64,000 nucleotides of DNA from Ceratotherium simum simum (taxonomy: Eukaryota; Chordata; Mammalia; Perissodactyla; Rhinocerotidae), in contig NW_004454179.1 of assembly GCF_000283155.1 (NCBI RefSeq), positions 12,206,898 to 12,270,897 of the forward strand, read 5' to 3'. The position numbers were made by a program, and so were the translations under genes. Of the stretch, positions 38,537-50,365 are shown piece by piece (position 1 is the stretch's first letter; the number at the start of each line of letters is the position of its first letter). The notes below the pieces were generated by a model. The model was given only the letters and a program-made list of their open reading frames with translations. It made no database searches and was not told where the DNA came from.

Positions 38537-40375
38537 TAAACATACAAAAATCAGTAGCATTTCTATACACTAGTAAGGAACTAGCAGAAAGAGAAATCAA
38601 GAATACAATCCCATTTACAATCACAACAAAAGGAATAAAATACCTAGGAATAAATTTAACCAAGGAGGTGAAAGATCTATACACTGAAAACTACAAGACA
38701 TTATTGAAAGAAATTGAAGACGTAAAGAAATGGAAAGACATTCCATGCTTATGGATTGGAAGAATAGACATAGTTAAAATGTCCATATTACCTAAAGCAA
38801 TCTACAGATTCACTGCAATCCCAATCAGAATCCCAATGACATTTTTCACAGAAATAGAACAAAGAATCCTAAAATTTATATGGAACAACAAAAGACCCTG
38901 AGTAGCCAAAGCAATCCTGAGAAAAAAAACAAATTTGGAGGTATCACACTCCCTGTCATCAAAATATACTACAAAGCTATAGTAATCAAAACAGCATGGT
39001 ACTGGCAGAAAAACAGACACACAGATCAGTGGAACAGAATCGAGAGCCGAGAAATAAAACCACATGTCTGTGGACAGCTAATCCTCAACAAAGGAGCCAA
39101 GAACATACAAGGAGAAAGGAAAGTTGTCCATAAATGGTGCTGGGAAAACTGGACAGCATGTGTGGAAGAATGAAAGCAGACCGTTATCTCACACCCGACA
39201 CAAAATTAACTCAAAATAAATTGAAGACTTGAATGTAAAACCTGAAACCATAAAACCTTCTAGAAGAAAATAAAGGCAGCACACTCTTTGACGCCCATCT
39301 TAGCAGCATCTTTTTGAGTACCATGTCTACTTAGGCAAGGGAAACAAAAGAAAAAATAAACAAATGGGACTACATCAGACTAAAAGCTTCTGTATGGCAA
39401 AGGAAACCATCACCAACAAAAAGACAACCCACCAACTGAGAGAAAATATTTGCAAATCATATATCCGACAAGGAGTTCATTTCCAAAATATATAAATAAC
39501 TCATACAGCTCAACAATAAAAAGACAAACAACCCAATCAAAAGGTGGGCAGAGGATATGAACAGACTTTTTTCCAAAGAAGATATGCAGGTGGCCAAAAG
39601 GCACATGAAAAGATGTTCAACATCACTAATTATTAGGGAAATGCAAATCAAAACTACAATGAGATACCACCTCACACTTGTCAGAATGGCTATAATTAAC
39701 AAGATAAGAAATAACAAGTGTTGGAGAGGATGTGGAGAAAAGGGAACCCTGGTACACTGCTGGTGGGAATGCAAACTGGTACGGCCACTGTGGAAAACAG
39801 TATGGAGATTTCTCAAAAAATTAAAAATAGAAATAGTGTATGATCCAGCTATTCCACTACTGGGTATTTATCCAAAGAGCATGAAATCAGTAATTCAAAA
39901 AGATTTATGCACCCCTACATTCATTGTGGAAGCAACCCAAGTGCCTGTCAACAGATGAATGGATAAAGAAGATGTGGTATGTGGTATATATATATTCACA
40001 CACATATACACACACAATGGAATACTACTCAGCCATAAAAAAAGGCAAAATCGTGCCATTTGTGACAACATGGATAGACGTTGAGGGTATTACGCTAAGT
40101 GAAATAAGTCAGACAGAGAAAGACAAATGCCATATGATTTCATTCATATGTGGAAGATAAACACATAGATCAGGAGAGCAGATTAGTGTTACCAGAGGGA
40201 AAGGGGGTGAGGGGAGGGTGAAAGGGGTTTAGGGGCATGTATATATGGTGACGGATAAAAACTAGACTATTGGTGGGGAACACGATGCATTCTATAAGAA
40301 ACTTATATATAATAATGTACACCTGAAATTACACAATGTTATAAGCCAATATGACCTCAATAAAATAATTTTTAA
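38537..40375 (+). mobile_element. 5'-truncated L1, sense, relatively young
   Basis: It begins within ORF2 and ends with a 3' UTR and tail ('acctcaataaaataattttt'). A 16-bp duplication (attgctcattgtaaaa before, attactcattgtaaaa after) flanks it. Peptide from several frames shows ORF2 C-terminal sequence such as [28 protein letters not shown] and [14 protein letters not shown] stop at about 38899 and frame shifts separate the pieces, so no active protein is encoded. It lies inside an older antisense L1. Confidence 0.95.
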
Positions 40376-41420
40376 AAATTACTCATTGTAAAAATTAAAA
40401 CAATAGAGAAAGTATATAAAGTAAGAGTTAAGTCTCTCCATCATCCACATCACCCACCCCCTCACCAAAACTCTTACTGGTCATCACTGTTAAGAATTTG
40501 GTCTGTTTACTTTTAGACTTTTTTCTGTACAACTATAAACATACCCAGTTGAGTTTTGTGGCTTTTACAAAAATGAAATTATAGGATACATATTGTTCTA
40601 AAATCAAAGTTTTTTTTTAACTTGGCACAGCATATGGTGGACATTTTTCCATGTGCATACATATAGATTTGCCTTATTTATTTTAGCAATTGCATAGCAT
40701 TCCTTTGTATGATTCTGCCATAATTTACTTAACTATTGATGAATTTTAAGGTTCTTGCTTGTACAAATGATGCTCATATGCATCACTTAGCCTTACTAAC
40801 ACTGGTTATTATTCATCTTTAACATTTTTGCCTATTTGATAAATGAAAAATAGCACATTGTTATAATTTGCACTTCTTTAGTGAAACTGAACATTTTTCA
40901 TATATTAGCTGTTTGTACCTTTATGAATTGACTATTTATTGCTTTGCTTATTTTTCTTTGGGGTTGTTAGTATCTTCTAACTAATTGATCAGAGGTCTTT
41001 ATATATTATAGACATTAACGCATAATCTGCAAGTATTTTCTCACAATTTATCATTTTTCTTGTTAACTTATGGTGGAATTTTTCCTTACAGAAGTTTTTT
41101 TTTTTTTTTAATTATTCTATTTTATTTTTTTTGGCGAGGAAGATTAGCCCTGAGCTAACATCTGTGCCAGTCTTTCCTCTGCTCTGCATGTTGGTCGCCG
41201 GCACAGCATGGCTTGATGAGTGGCGTAGGTCTGCGCCCGGAATCCAAACTTGCAAACAGGGGCCACCGAAGCGGAGCACGCCAAACCCAACCACCATGCC
41301 ACTTCTGGCTGGCCCACATAAGTTTTATATTTTTATGTTGTCAAATCTGCCGAGCAGTTATAGCTTTTGGTTTTGGAGTTATGCTTAGAAAGGGTTTCTG
41401 TGCCTTAATATTTTCAGTGT
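40376..41420 (-). mobile_element. Old L1, antisense, host of two insertions
   Basis: 'gtctctccatcatccacatc', 'acatttttccatgtgcatac' and 'ttgcatagcattcctttgta' follow the reverse 3' part of old L1 families. It begins before 38537, is split by the sense L1, and is interrupted again by the ERE at 41100-41315; 'tatgttgtcaaatctgccga' resumes after that. Confidence 0.75.
41100..41315 (-). mobile_element. ERE-type SINE inside old L1
   Basis: A T tail, one tail module, then the body and head ending ctggctggccc. The short flank duplication aca(g/t)aagtttt supports the boundaries. Confidence 0.92.
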
Positions 41421-41429
41421 AACTATCTT

Positions 41430-41640
41430 TTAACTCAGTGATTCCTGATCAGAGGTGCATCATAGTACCTTAGAAGAGTGTTTCAGTACATATGCTGTGG
41501 TTTCCAACCAAGATATTCTTACTTGGTGGATCAGGTGTGGAGTCCAATTCTGTGTTTTGTTTTGTTTTGAAGGGAGAGGAAGAAGCTCCCCTCATGATTC
41601 TCATGTGAAACCCTGGTTAAAATTCACAGTATGGAAAGCA
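41430..41640 (-). mobile_element. MER5A-like hAT relic
   Basis: 'actcagtgattcctgatcag', 'gtggagtccaattctgtgtt' and 'catgattctcatgtgaaacc' follow MER5A in reverse. Confidence 0.6.
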
Positions 41641-42150
41641 GACTTTTTTTTCTTTAAGAGAATGAAGGGAGTGGTGCTAGTTGGTTACTTTCACCTACAT
41701 TCATTGAATTCCTATGACAGGTCTGAAGAACTAGTAAGGAGAGATTTCATGCACTTGGTAAGAAGAAAAACTGTTGTGTATTGTACCCTGAAAATAATCA
41801 AGTTTCTTGATTTTGAGCCAATTATATTAAACAAATGCAAAACTATAGGGTATATTTTATTGATTATAAAATGCATTTTTCCCCATATTTTAACATCTGT
41901 GAAATTGGGATGATAGTATATCATAGTTTATTTGCCAACATTTTTTATTTCATAGTTGTGCATAAGGTAATGGTGCATCTTAAAATCATCTTAGATTCAA
42001 TGAAATATGGATACTTTTCTGTTTTCACTTTTGTATCTATAGCACATCAGTACAATTTTTTTCAACGTTGGTCTTCATGTTCTGAGTGGTCTCTACTCCT
42101 CTAGTGTTTCGTCCTCTCTAATTAGTTTTATACATTGCGGTCAGATTAAT
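41640..42150 (+). other. Unique intronic sequence
   Basis: Short open stretches but no family resemblance; treated as non-coding. Confidence 0.5.
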
Positions 42151-42500
42151 CTTCTCCAACTATGATTCTGATTAAATTACTACTTTATGCAGTAACTTTT
42201 AATAACAAACAACTGTAACAAAGTCCAGACCTTTTAGCCTGACATTTCAGACATTTTGAATGAAATACTAGTTTACCTCCCTAACCTTTTACTTCCTCTT
42301 GTACACCTTTTTAGTCACTAAGCTAACGGTATCTTTCATACATCCCATTTTTTCATCCTCTGTATATTTGCTTAATGAATCCGTACCTGGAATTGTTCCC
42401 TACTGTTTCCCCAAATCTCTGCCCATTTAAATCCTACCAGTCCTTTACAGCTCAGCTTCTGTGTCATCTGTGTCCTTCATGCAGTTGCTGCTGCTAATTA
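42150..42500 (+). mobile_element. L2 LINE 3' region
   Basis: 'gattctgattaaattactac', 'gtccagaccttttagcctga' and 'aaatcctaccagtcctttac' follow L2 in order. Confidence 0.75.
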
Positions 42501-42999
42501 CTGCAGGTGAGATAACTATTGAAAAAGAATAGGGAAACTTTTTAGGAACTCGAGAGTTTTAAGAAAGATATTGAAGGAATCAGGTAATATCGTTTCCTCA
42601 CCTTTTCCTCTTGCTGACCGTGGTTTTGGAGAAGAGCTGAATTCCAGGTGAAGATGTGTTTGAAATGATTCTTTTTGGCTTGAGATGGAGGAGTTGGAAA
42701 TGATGTGTGGGTTAGTGTGTGTGAGCCTGAAGCTAGGTAACCTGATCAGGCTTTTCCTTTGAATGAAGGAGAGAAAAGAGCACAAAAAATACAATAGGTC
42801 TAGGATAAAGAGGACATGTACATGTCCAAACTGGAATTCAATCATGTTTTTGTCAAACTAAGATGATGAAGTGGTTGTAAGATGAAGTTTAACTATTTTG
42901 GTCCATAAAACCAATTGCATAAGTAAACACAGGATGATGTTGAGAGGGATATGTGGCTTAGAGTAGCACTTTGGGTCATTGGTCAACAGCCGAGTGTGA

Positions 43000-43495
43000 G
43001 TCAGTAGTGAGATGTGGCAACAAAAGAGTCAAATCTCAGGTGTATTATTAAAAAAAGAATATCTAGAATTGAGGGAGATGATAATTCTATTTTATTCTGT
43101 ACTAGGGTGGATACAACCGTAGAATCCAGGACAGTTCTGGGATACAGATTCTGGAGTATATTCAGAGGTAATATACAGGATGGTGAAGGGACTCAAAGCC
43201 ACATATGGAAGAATGATTGAAAGAATATTCGGTTTGGAGATGAGACACCTTGGGGCGTAGGGGGACCACAATCAAATATTTGTAAAGGAAGAGGATTTGT
43301 ACGTTGTGGTACCAGGGAATAGAACTAAGGCCAATGGATGGAAGCCACAGGAGAAAGCTCAGTTTAAGCAATAATTTACAGTGAAAGCTGTCTAACGATT
43401 GAGTGGAAGATAGTAAACTTCTTGTCGCTAGAGGTGTACGGGCATTGGTTGACCAATCATTTGGCAGCCATGTTTTTGGGGATTTAAGTTGAATC
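43000..43495 (+). mobile_element. CR1/L3-type LINE relic
   Basis: 'attctattttattctgtact', 'ctggagtatattcagaggta', 'caggatggtgaagggactca', 'gaactaaggccaatggatgg' and 'aagccacaggagaaagctca' follow the CR1/L3 3' coding region in order. This family stopped moving in mammals very long ago, so the preservation is notable. Confidence 0.75.
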
Positions 43496-43924
43496 ACTAA
43501 CAACTGCTCACTTTTCCTCATTATAAATTGAAAAGGCAATAAACATCTGTTTATTTTGGCACTCAAATTTTAATATACTATCATAACCTAACATGTTATC
43601 AAGTTCATTTCTTATTTGGCAACCGACACTAATGCCTTTAGAGAGCATGAGCCAGCAGATGCGCTTCAGCCTTTCATGACGTTGAACTGAGCAGAGTGGT
43701 GACAACGAACTGGATAGTGAAGCTACTTGAGCAGGTTTACCTGAGTGGATTGTGTGGGGTGGAAACTTTTTTTTTATTTTACAAAAGGTCCCCCACAGAG
43801 TTACAGCCTTTTCTCATCATTGCCACAATTATAAGAACTTGAAAATATACATGCACTGAGAAGGCAGGGAGGAGCTTTATGCCAGAGTCTTCATAAAACC
43901 GAATTAATGAATTCTTTAGTATGT

Positions 43925-44040
43925 TAAAATTGGAGTGTCTATGTTGGCAGGGCCTGTGAAGTACTTCTCTGGAATGGTCTGCAAACCATTGTGCTAAATG
44001 ATCTCTAAGGACTCCTTCCAATTGTAAAATTCTTTGGTAT
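43925..44040 (+). mobile_element. CR1/L3-like 3' terminus
   Basis: 'aaatgatctctaaggactcc' and 'ttccaattgtaaaattcttt' resemble the end of CR1/L3 elements. It may be the tail of the copy at 43000 or a separate piece. Confidence 0.5.
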
Positions 44041-44639
44041 ACGATCTTGTAATAAATGCTAGGCAGTAGTTTAGGGTTATGGAGTAATAGAAGCGTAGCC
44101 AATTAAAATTATGAGAAAATTTAGCTGGATTATAATTGGCCCCTCTGGAATTTGGCCACAGCTTTGGGGATCATAGTTACAATGAAGTCAGCAGTTTGAA
44201 ATATGTTCTTACCGCAGGGGAGAAGAGAATCTCCTTGTGGTAAATCCCTCTAGTGGCACTATGGGCCACTTTCAGTCTGAGGTGAAATTCTGCTCCTTTC
44301 TCTTGAAAGAAACTCACTAGGTCCTTTCAGTTGAGGAACCTTGACATTCTTAAGAGTAGAGAAGAGAGAAATTCAGAAAAGAGTGGTTAATGAAAATAAT
44401 ATTTGATGAGTGTAAGGTCATTGAGCAGACTGAGAGGTTTAGAAGCTGAGAGAAGATCTTAAAGCAATCTGAGCCCTGTATAGACTAAAACATGCATGCT
44501 TGTGCTAATTTTCTTTGAAGTTTGCAAAATCTTTGGAGGGATAGTGGATTTAAAAAGAGAAAAAGCACCATGGGTAGAGTCCTGTGATTAGTGAAAGAAG
44601 AGTGTAGTAAAGAGGAGGGCAGAATTGCAGCCCTTGGCA

Positions 44640-44880
44640 TACTCAACTCATCCTTCATGTTTTAACCTTCCTCCAGCCTTCAAATCTGGGTTAGGTGCCT
44701 ACCTGGTACTTTACTTTGGCTGTTATATCATGTATCAAACTGCTTTGTAATTGGTTGGGTGTTTTCAAACCCCCTAGACTGTAAGCTTCAAGAAGACAAG
44801 GACCATGTTTGTGTTTTTGGACTTTCAGAGTTGGTTGGATGTATGGTAAGGGTTTAATAAATGTTGGTGAATAAATAGGA
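44640..44880 (+). mobile_element. L2 LINE 3' end
   Basis: 'gactgtaagcttcaagaaga', 'caaggaccatgtttgtg' and 'gtttaataaatgttggtga' are the L2 end. Confidence 0.75.
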
Positions 44881-44884
44881 GCCC

Positions 44885-45650
44885 CTTTACCTTCTCTTTC
44901 ATTGTCTTGGCACTTCTCTGAGGTGTTGCTGGTAACCTTACTATGCAACTTGTCTTGGCTATTAAAACTTAACCTTTGCAGGCTGGTAATTGGTTAATTG
45001 GGTATTGGGTATGGGGAGGCTACTTATGTTATTCTGTCCCTAATGCAAAGATTAAAAAAATAAAGACATTAACCTCTGTGAAAGTAGTTTTGTGAGGAGC
45101 TGTTCTCATCTGACTGCAGGGTGGAAAGCGTCTGATAGCTGGATTATGACAAGCTCTTGTTAGTTACTCTTCCATGGATGTTTGTATTTCAGCTGGGAAT
45201 AGTTTGTTTCTCAAACTGGAGTTCTCGGTTTGAGACCTTACTCTCAGGATCATTGAGTTCCTTGTGAAAAAATTTTAAAAAATTATTTATTTCAATAATT
45301 TTCAAAATTAATGTGTGTGTACTCTGGATCTTCTGGCTGATTACATTATCGCTGAGCCCTGGCACTTCATTTTTGGGTCAGTACCAAATTATACTCTCAT
45401 AATTGTTGTGTGCTAATGAGAAAGGGACTTAATAGAATGCTGTCTTCATACCTAATGGCTGTAAAGACACACTGTACAAATGAAGATTTTACAATTGTTT
45501 GAATAGGGGAAAGTGGTAGCAGTATGTGCTGTATGAGTTGGTACCGTATTCACATTGTGAATAGTGGTTTAGTTTTGGCAGGATGACATTCATTGCCATC
45601 TCACTAAGTTGATATCGTTAATTTGAATATTGTTTTCATATTTTGTGTTT
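44885..45650 (+). other. Unique intronic sequence
   Basis: No repeat family named with confidence; no exon. Confidence 0.45.
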
Positions 45651-45671
45651 AATTTGAAAGAGTTTTTGTTT

Positions 45672-45862
45672 GTTTTTTTGGTGAGAAAGATTGGCCCTGA
45701 GCTAACATCTGTGCCAGTCTTCCTCTATTTTGTATGTGGGACGCTGCCACAGCATGGCCTGATGAGCGGTGTGTAGGTCCATGCCCAGGATCCAAACCCG
45801 CGAATCCTGGGCCGCTGACCCAGAGCACGTGAACTTAAACTACTATGCCACTGAGCCAGCCC
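45672..45862 (-). mobile_element. ERE-type SINE
   Basis: A T tail, one tail module, then the body and head ending gagccagcccc. Flanking tgaaagag/tgaaagaa sequence suggests a decayed duplication. Confidence 0.92.
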
Positions 45863-46232
45863 CTGAAAGAATTTTTAATATCTGGTTTTATAATTAACAC
45901 TGGGAATCTTTTTCTTTTTCCTGCAAAAAAAATTCACATTTGAGAAACACTCTCCTTAAATTCATAGGAATCAATCTCTATTAGTGACCTTTGAGGCCTG
46001 AGTTACAGGCAGATTAGTGAGGGAAATCATTTGGACCATGTGGCTTCTGTCCTTTTCCATTCATACTATGTAGATGTAGAAATATAGGAACCAAGACTAA
46101 GTGAAATCTGGCTTCAGACATTGTTTAAAGATATTCTAGAGCCAAGATAATCAAGTATGGAGAGTCAGAGGTATCATGGCTGGTTATAGGGTCAGGAAAA
46201 GAAAGGATTAAATAAGAGACCCTGAACTCTAG

Positions 46233-46448
46233 AGCTGTACTGTCCAAATAATAACCAGTAGCCATATGTGGCTATTTAAATTTAAATTAATTAAAATTAC
46301 ATAAAGTTAAAAATTCAGTTCCTCAATCACATTAGACATGTTGTCAGTGCTCGGTAGCTACATGTGCCTAGTGCCTACTGTATTAGATAGCCCAGGTATA
46401 GCCCATGTCTTTCCATCATCATATGACTTTCTGTTGGACAGTGCTGTC
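46233..46448. mobile_element. hAT-type non-autonomous DNA transposon
   Basis: The left end agctgtactgtccaa is the near-exact inverse of the right end ttggacagtgctgt. The interior has the 'gccatatgtggctatttaaa' phrase typical of a common mammalian element. Too short to encode a transposase. Confidence 0.7.
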
Positions 46449-46554
46449 CAACAGAGAGAGAAACAGAGTGGAGGCAAGGTCACTCTGAGCTGAAAGGCAG
46501 TGTGAAGGCAAGAAGGAAGGAGAAGTGAGGAAAATAGGTGAACAGGAGGAATGA

Positions 46555-46810
46555 TGCTTATAGACAGAATCTCCAGTCCTCAGTGTCTCAGACTTTCCTT
46601 GTTTCTGATGATCTTGACAATTTTAAGGAGTACTGGTCAGGTATTTTGTAGAATGATTTGTCAGGAGTTAAGAGTTTTGGGAGGAAGACCACAAAGTAAA
46701 GTGCCATTCTCATCACCTCATATCAAGGGTATGTACTGTCAACATGACTTAATCACTATTGATGTTAACCTTGATCACTTGGCTGAGGTAGTCAGTCCCT
46801 TAGTTTTAAA
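46555..46810 (+). mobile_element. Old L1-like repeat fragment, family uncertain
   Basis: 'aaggagtactggtcaggtat', 'gggaggaagaccacaaagta' and 'gatgttaaccttgatcactt' form a recurring mammalian repeat I associate with old L1 elements. Confidence 0.5.
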
Positions 46811-47289
46811 ACTGACTATATGCTTTTGCTGACAACTCCCAAATTTATTTTCCAGCCCAGATTTTCTTGAACTCCAGATTCATATATCTAACTATATGTT
46901 CAACAGCTCTGCTTGGAGCCATCGCAAACATAATATGTTCAAAACTAGACTCTTGATTTTTCCCACACTCTCCAGATCTACACTTGCTGCAGTCTTCTCC
47001 ATTTCAGTTAAGGCACTTCTGTTTTTCTGGTTGTCAGGGTAAAAACCGTGGTGTTATCCTTTAGTTCTATTTTATCACCCTTATGTTTAATCTGTCAGGA
47101 AATCATACTGACTCTAGCTTCAAAATGTTTCCAAAATATGGCCGCTTGACACCATCTCTACCTCCACCACCTGAGCCACCATCATCTTATACTGGATAAT
47201 TAGATTAGCTTCCTAACTGGTCTCCCTGCTGTTCATCCTCACCTCCTTAGAATCCATTTTCCACACAGCAATCAGGTTTATCTTTAAAA

Positions 47290-47848
47290 AAGAACTTTAC
47301 TGACATTTATAAACACACAGAAAAGTGCACATATTATGAGTTTGCAGTGAATTTTCACAAACTGATCACACCTGTATTACCAGCAACTCCTTATGTTCCC
47401 TTCCAGTCACTATTCCCCCAAGGATGACCACTGTCTTGACTTCTGAGAGCGTAGGTTATTGTCTGTTTTTTACTTTATGTAAAAGGAATCATACAATATG
47501 TGATTTTTGCATCTGGCTTCTTTTATACAACATTATGTGTGTGAGATTCATCCATGATACTGCATGAAATTGATTTCTTCTCATTGCTGCATACTATACC
47601 ATTGTGTTACTGTTCCACAATTTATTTATCCATTCTACTATTGATGGGCGTTCATATAGTTCCCAGTTTTTGGCTATTACGAATCATGCTGCTATGAACG
47701 TTCTAGTACATGTCTTTTGGCATGTACTAGATATATGTGTGCATTTATGTTGGGTATATACCTAGGAGTGGGATTTCTGGTTTGTAGACTATGTATAGGT
47801 TCAGCCTTATATTTTACTAAACAGTTTTCCAAAGTGGTTGTACCCCAG
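47290..47848 (-). mobile_element. Old L1 3' fragment inserted in L2
   Basis: 'tactgacatttataaacaca' opens the reverse 3' region, then 'ggaatcatacaatatgtgat', 'tctactattgatgggcgttc' and 'aacagttttccaaagtggtt'. It interrupts the L2, so it is the younger of the two. Confidence 0.85.
47702..47731. repeat. Perfect 11-bp inverted repeat, 8-nt loop
   Basis: Arms tctagtacatg and catgtactaga lie inside the L1 fragment. Probably chance. Confidence 0.7.
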
Positions 47849-48784
47849 CAAGTGATCTTTTTAAAAAATTTACTCCTATTACTCCTCATTTGAAAACCCG
47901 TCAATAGTTTATCAACTCACTCAGAAGAATAGCTGGAGTTCTTATAATGGCATATAAGGTCCTATATAACCTGGTCTCCCTACTTTTCTTTGAACATGCT
48001 AAGCACACATATCTTAGGGCCTTTGCACTAGCTGCTCCCTCCACCTCCTTTGTTCTTCTGCCACATATCTGCAGATGCCTGCTCCCTTATTAAATTCAAG
48101 CGCTTGCTTAAATGTCACCAGCATATGTAAATAGCCCTTCCTATCCATCTCTGTTCCTTTATTTTGCATTATTTGTCCTCTTCTCACTTACTACCTGGCA
48201 TATATATCTGTAATATATGTTCAATATATCTAAAATAAATATTATGTATATATTATGTATGTGATATATTTGTCTCCCCCACCCCAGCCAACTAGAGACT
48301 GTTTTTTGTTAATTGCTATATCCCTATCATCAAAAACAGTGACATTAGTAGCTACTGCTCAATAAGTAGTTGAATGAATAAATTAATGCATAAAATGAGT
48401 ACTTGTAATAGACATAAAGTGTGAAAATAGGAATTTGAAGAGAATGGAAGATATGATACAAATTACTTTAATTTTTATAAAATAAACGCATAGCTTCAAA
48501 AGACGCAGGGCTTATGATTAAAAGTAACAACCTTCTGTCTCCTCCCAGTTCCCGCTCTCCAAAGTTAAATACTTTCAACTCTTTTAGCTGTTTCTTATGC
48601 TATTAAACTTGAAATTTCTAAAATTTGTTGTTAAATTACTACTTCCTTTATTTCAGTTTTAGATCTTATTTAATGGCTTCTTACACTAGAAGATAAGGAT
48701 CTTCTTTGCTCTCACTTCCTCCCTCCCTCCAGCACACACACATACTTCTTTTCCCCTGTCTTCCCAGTATAATTATCAAAAATT

Positions 48785-49020
48785 TAAAGAGATGCTTTCA
48801 GGTGTCTTAAGATGTGACTTTCTCAGGGAAGTGTTCCCTAACTTCTCTTATCAAACTAATGTGTTGTGTTCACATTATTAGGAGAATGTAAAGATTATTC
48901 ACTGGGAGCAAGTAATATATTATGATCACATGTCTTTTCTTATACAACAACTTTTTTTTCCTCTGGAATTTTCCATAACTCTTATTTTCTTGTTTGCATA
49001 CTCTTCTTCACATCACTAGC
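48785..49020 (+). mobile_element. L2 LINE fragment
   Basis: 'gatgtgactttctcagggaa' and 'gtgttccctaacttctctta' follow the L2 3' region. Confidence 0.55.
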
Positions 49021-49324
49021 TTATTATCTCCGTACTCTGCTAGAATTCTGAAACAAACACATCAGGTTATATATCAGTTCTTTAGGTTGTTTTCGAGGTA
49101 TTTCTCCTAGAACTGTCGACTAGAACTGTAGAACCATACTGGCCTGTTGCCCTGAATCTTACCTTCACAAATTAACCAAAGAATTCTCTTCATCTTTTCT
49201 CCTGTGTTAAATCCTTCACTTCTGGATCCCAAATTGGAGTCTTTCTTGGTTTATTCATTTATCTTGGGAGAACTTATCCTTCAGTAGTTTCCAGAGAAAA
49301 GATGCGGGAATGGTAAATTTCTTT

Positions 49325-49650
49325 AGATCTTGTGTATCAGTTGTCTACTGCCATAATAATGCTGCAAGGCAGGTAACTGAGAAACGTCAGTTGTACTCAA
49401 TAAGTATTTATTGGTCACATGTCTGGGGTGGTTGGCTAGGGGGCTCTGCTGACCTTGGTTGGGAGTTGGCTGGCTATTGGCTGATCTAGGATGGTCTTTG
49501 CTGGCATGACTGGGGTGACCTCGCTCTGCTTGAGGTGTCTCATCCTCCTTGGGGGACCAGCAATCTGGCCAAGGTGTGATTTTCACATGGTGATGGCAGA
49601 GGGCAAACAGAAATGCATAAGTGCTTTTCTTATATTTTAAGTATACCAGC
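49325..49650 (-). mobile_element. MaLR-like LTR fragment (tentative)
   Basis: 'cagttgtctactgccataat', 'aagtatttattggtcacatg' and 'ggctattggctgatctagga' resemble a reverse MLT1-related LTR. Ancient and inactive; family uncertain. Confidence 0.5.
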
Positions 49651-49749
49651 TGCATACTAAAAAAAAAAAAAATTCTGTTTTGGAATTAGAGTCAACCTTT
49701 TTATTGACCAAAAAAAAAATTATCTGTGGAAATGTGCAGAGAAAAAATT

Positions 49750-50010
49750 TAAGATATTTAACCTCCTTCAGATATCTGTTTAGATATCACTTTCTCAAGG
49801 AGGTATTCTTTGCCTTCCTTGGTTAGATTCTCCTCTGAGTCTCTCTATTAGCACTCTGTTATTGTTCTTGCACAGTGTTTATCACACTGGTTGTTTCATA
49901 TTGGTCTATCCACTAGACCTTAACCTTCATTGAAGACAGGGACCATGTCTATCAGAGGATTAGCGTAGAGCTGGCAGTAGTAAGTACACAATGAATATTT
50001 ATCAGATAAA
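49750..50010 (+). mobile_element. L2 LINE 3' end
   Basis: 'gatatcactttctcaaggag', 'cttcattgaagacagggacc' and 'agtacacaatgaatatttat' are in L2 order. Confidence 0.8.
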
Positions 50011-50103
50011 TTATGATTAAATCTCAGGAATATGAGGTATTTTTAGGTTCTTTTTATTGAGTCTTTGCATGTGAAGTGTGTTCCTTCTTCAAAGATTTGG
50101 CAG

Positions 50104-50351
50104 GGGCTGGCCCGGTGGGGTAGTGGTTAAGTTCGTGTATTCCACTTTGGTGGCCTGGGATTCGTGGGTTTGGATCCTGGGTGCGGACCTACACACCGCT
50201 CATCAAGCCATGCTGTGGTGGCATCCCACATACAAAATAGAGGAAGATTGGCACAGATGTTAGCTCAGCGACAATCTTCCTCAAGCAAAAAGGGGAAGAT
50301 TCGCAACAGATGTTAGCTCAGGGCCAATCTTCCTTATTAAAAAAAGAAAAA
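50104..50351 (+). mobile_element. ERE-type SINE, full length
   Basis: The head gggctggcccggtggggtag leads to the body and doubled tail module and an A-rich tail. The target duplication aaag(-/g)atttggcag lies at 50091-50103 and 50352-50365. Confidence 0.95.
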
Positions 50352-50365
50352 AAAGGATTTGGCAG

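Larger units (their letters stand above)
46815..48390 (+). mobile_element. Long L2 LINE copy split by L1
   Basis: The left piece, 46815-47289, covers 'tgacaactcccaaatttatt' to 'acagcaatcaggtttatctt'. The right piece, 47849-48390, resumes at 'agtgatctttttaaa' and runs through 'gcctttgcactagctgctcc' to the 3' end with 'gctcaataagtagttgaatg'. Together they give about 1 kb of L2, among the longest here. Frames are broken. Confidence 0.85.

Noticed and set aside
39557..39958. 133-codon frame in the sense L1
   Set aside because: Recognised as the ORF2 C-terminal part of a 5'-truncated, frame-shifted L1; reported as the element, not a gene.
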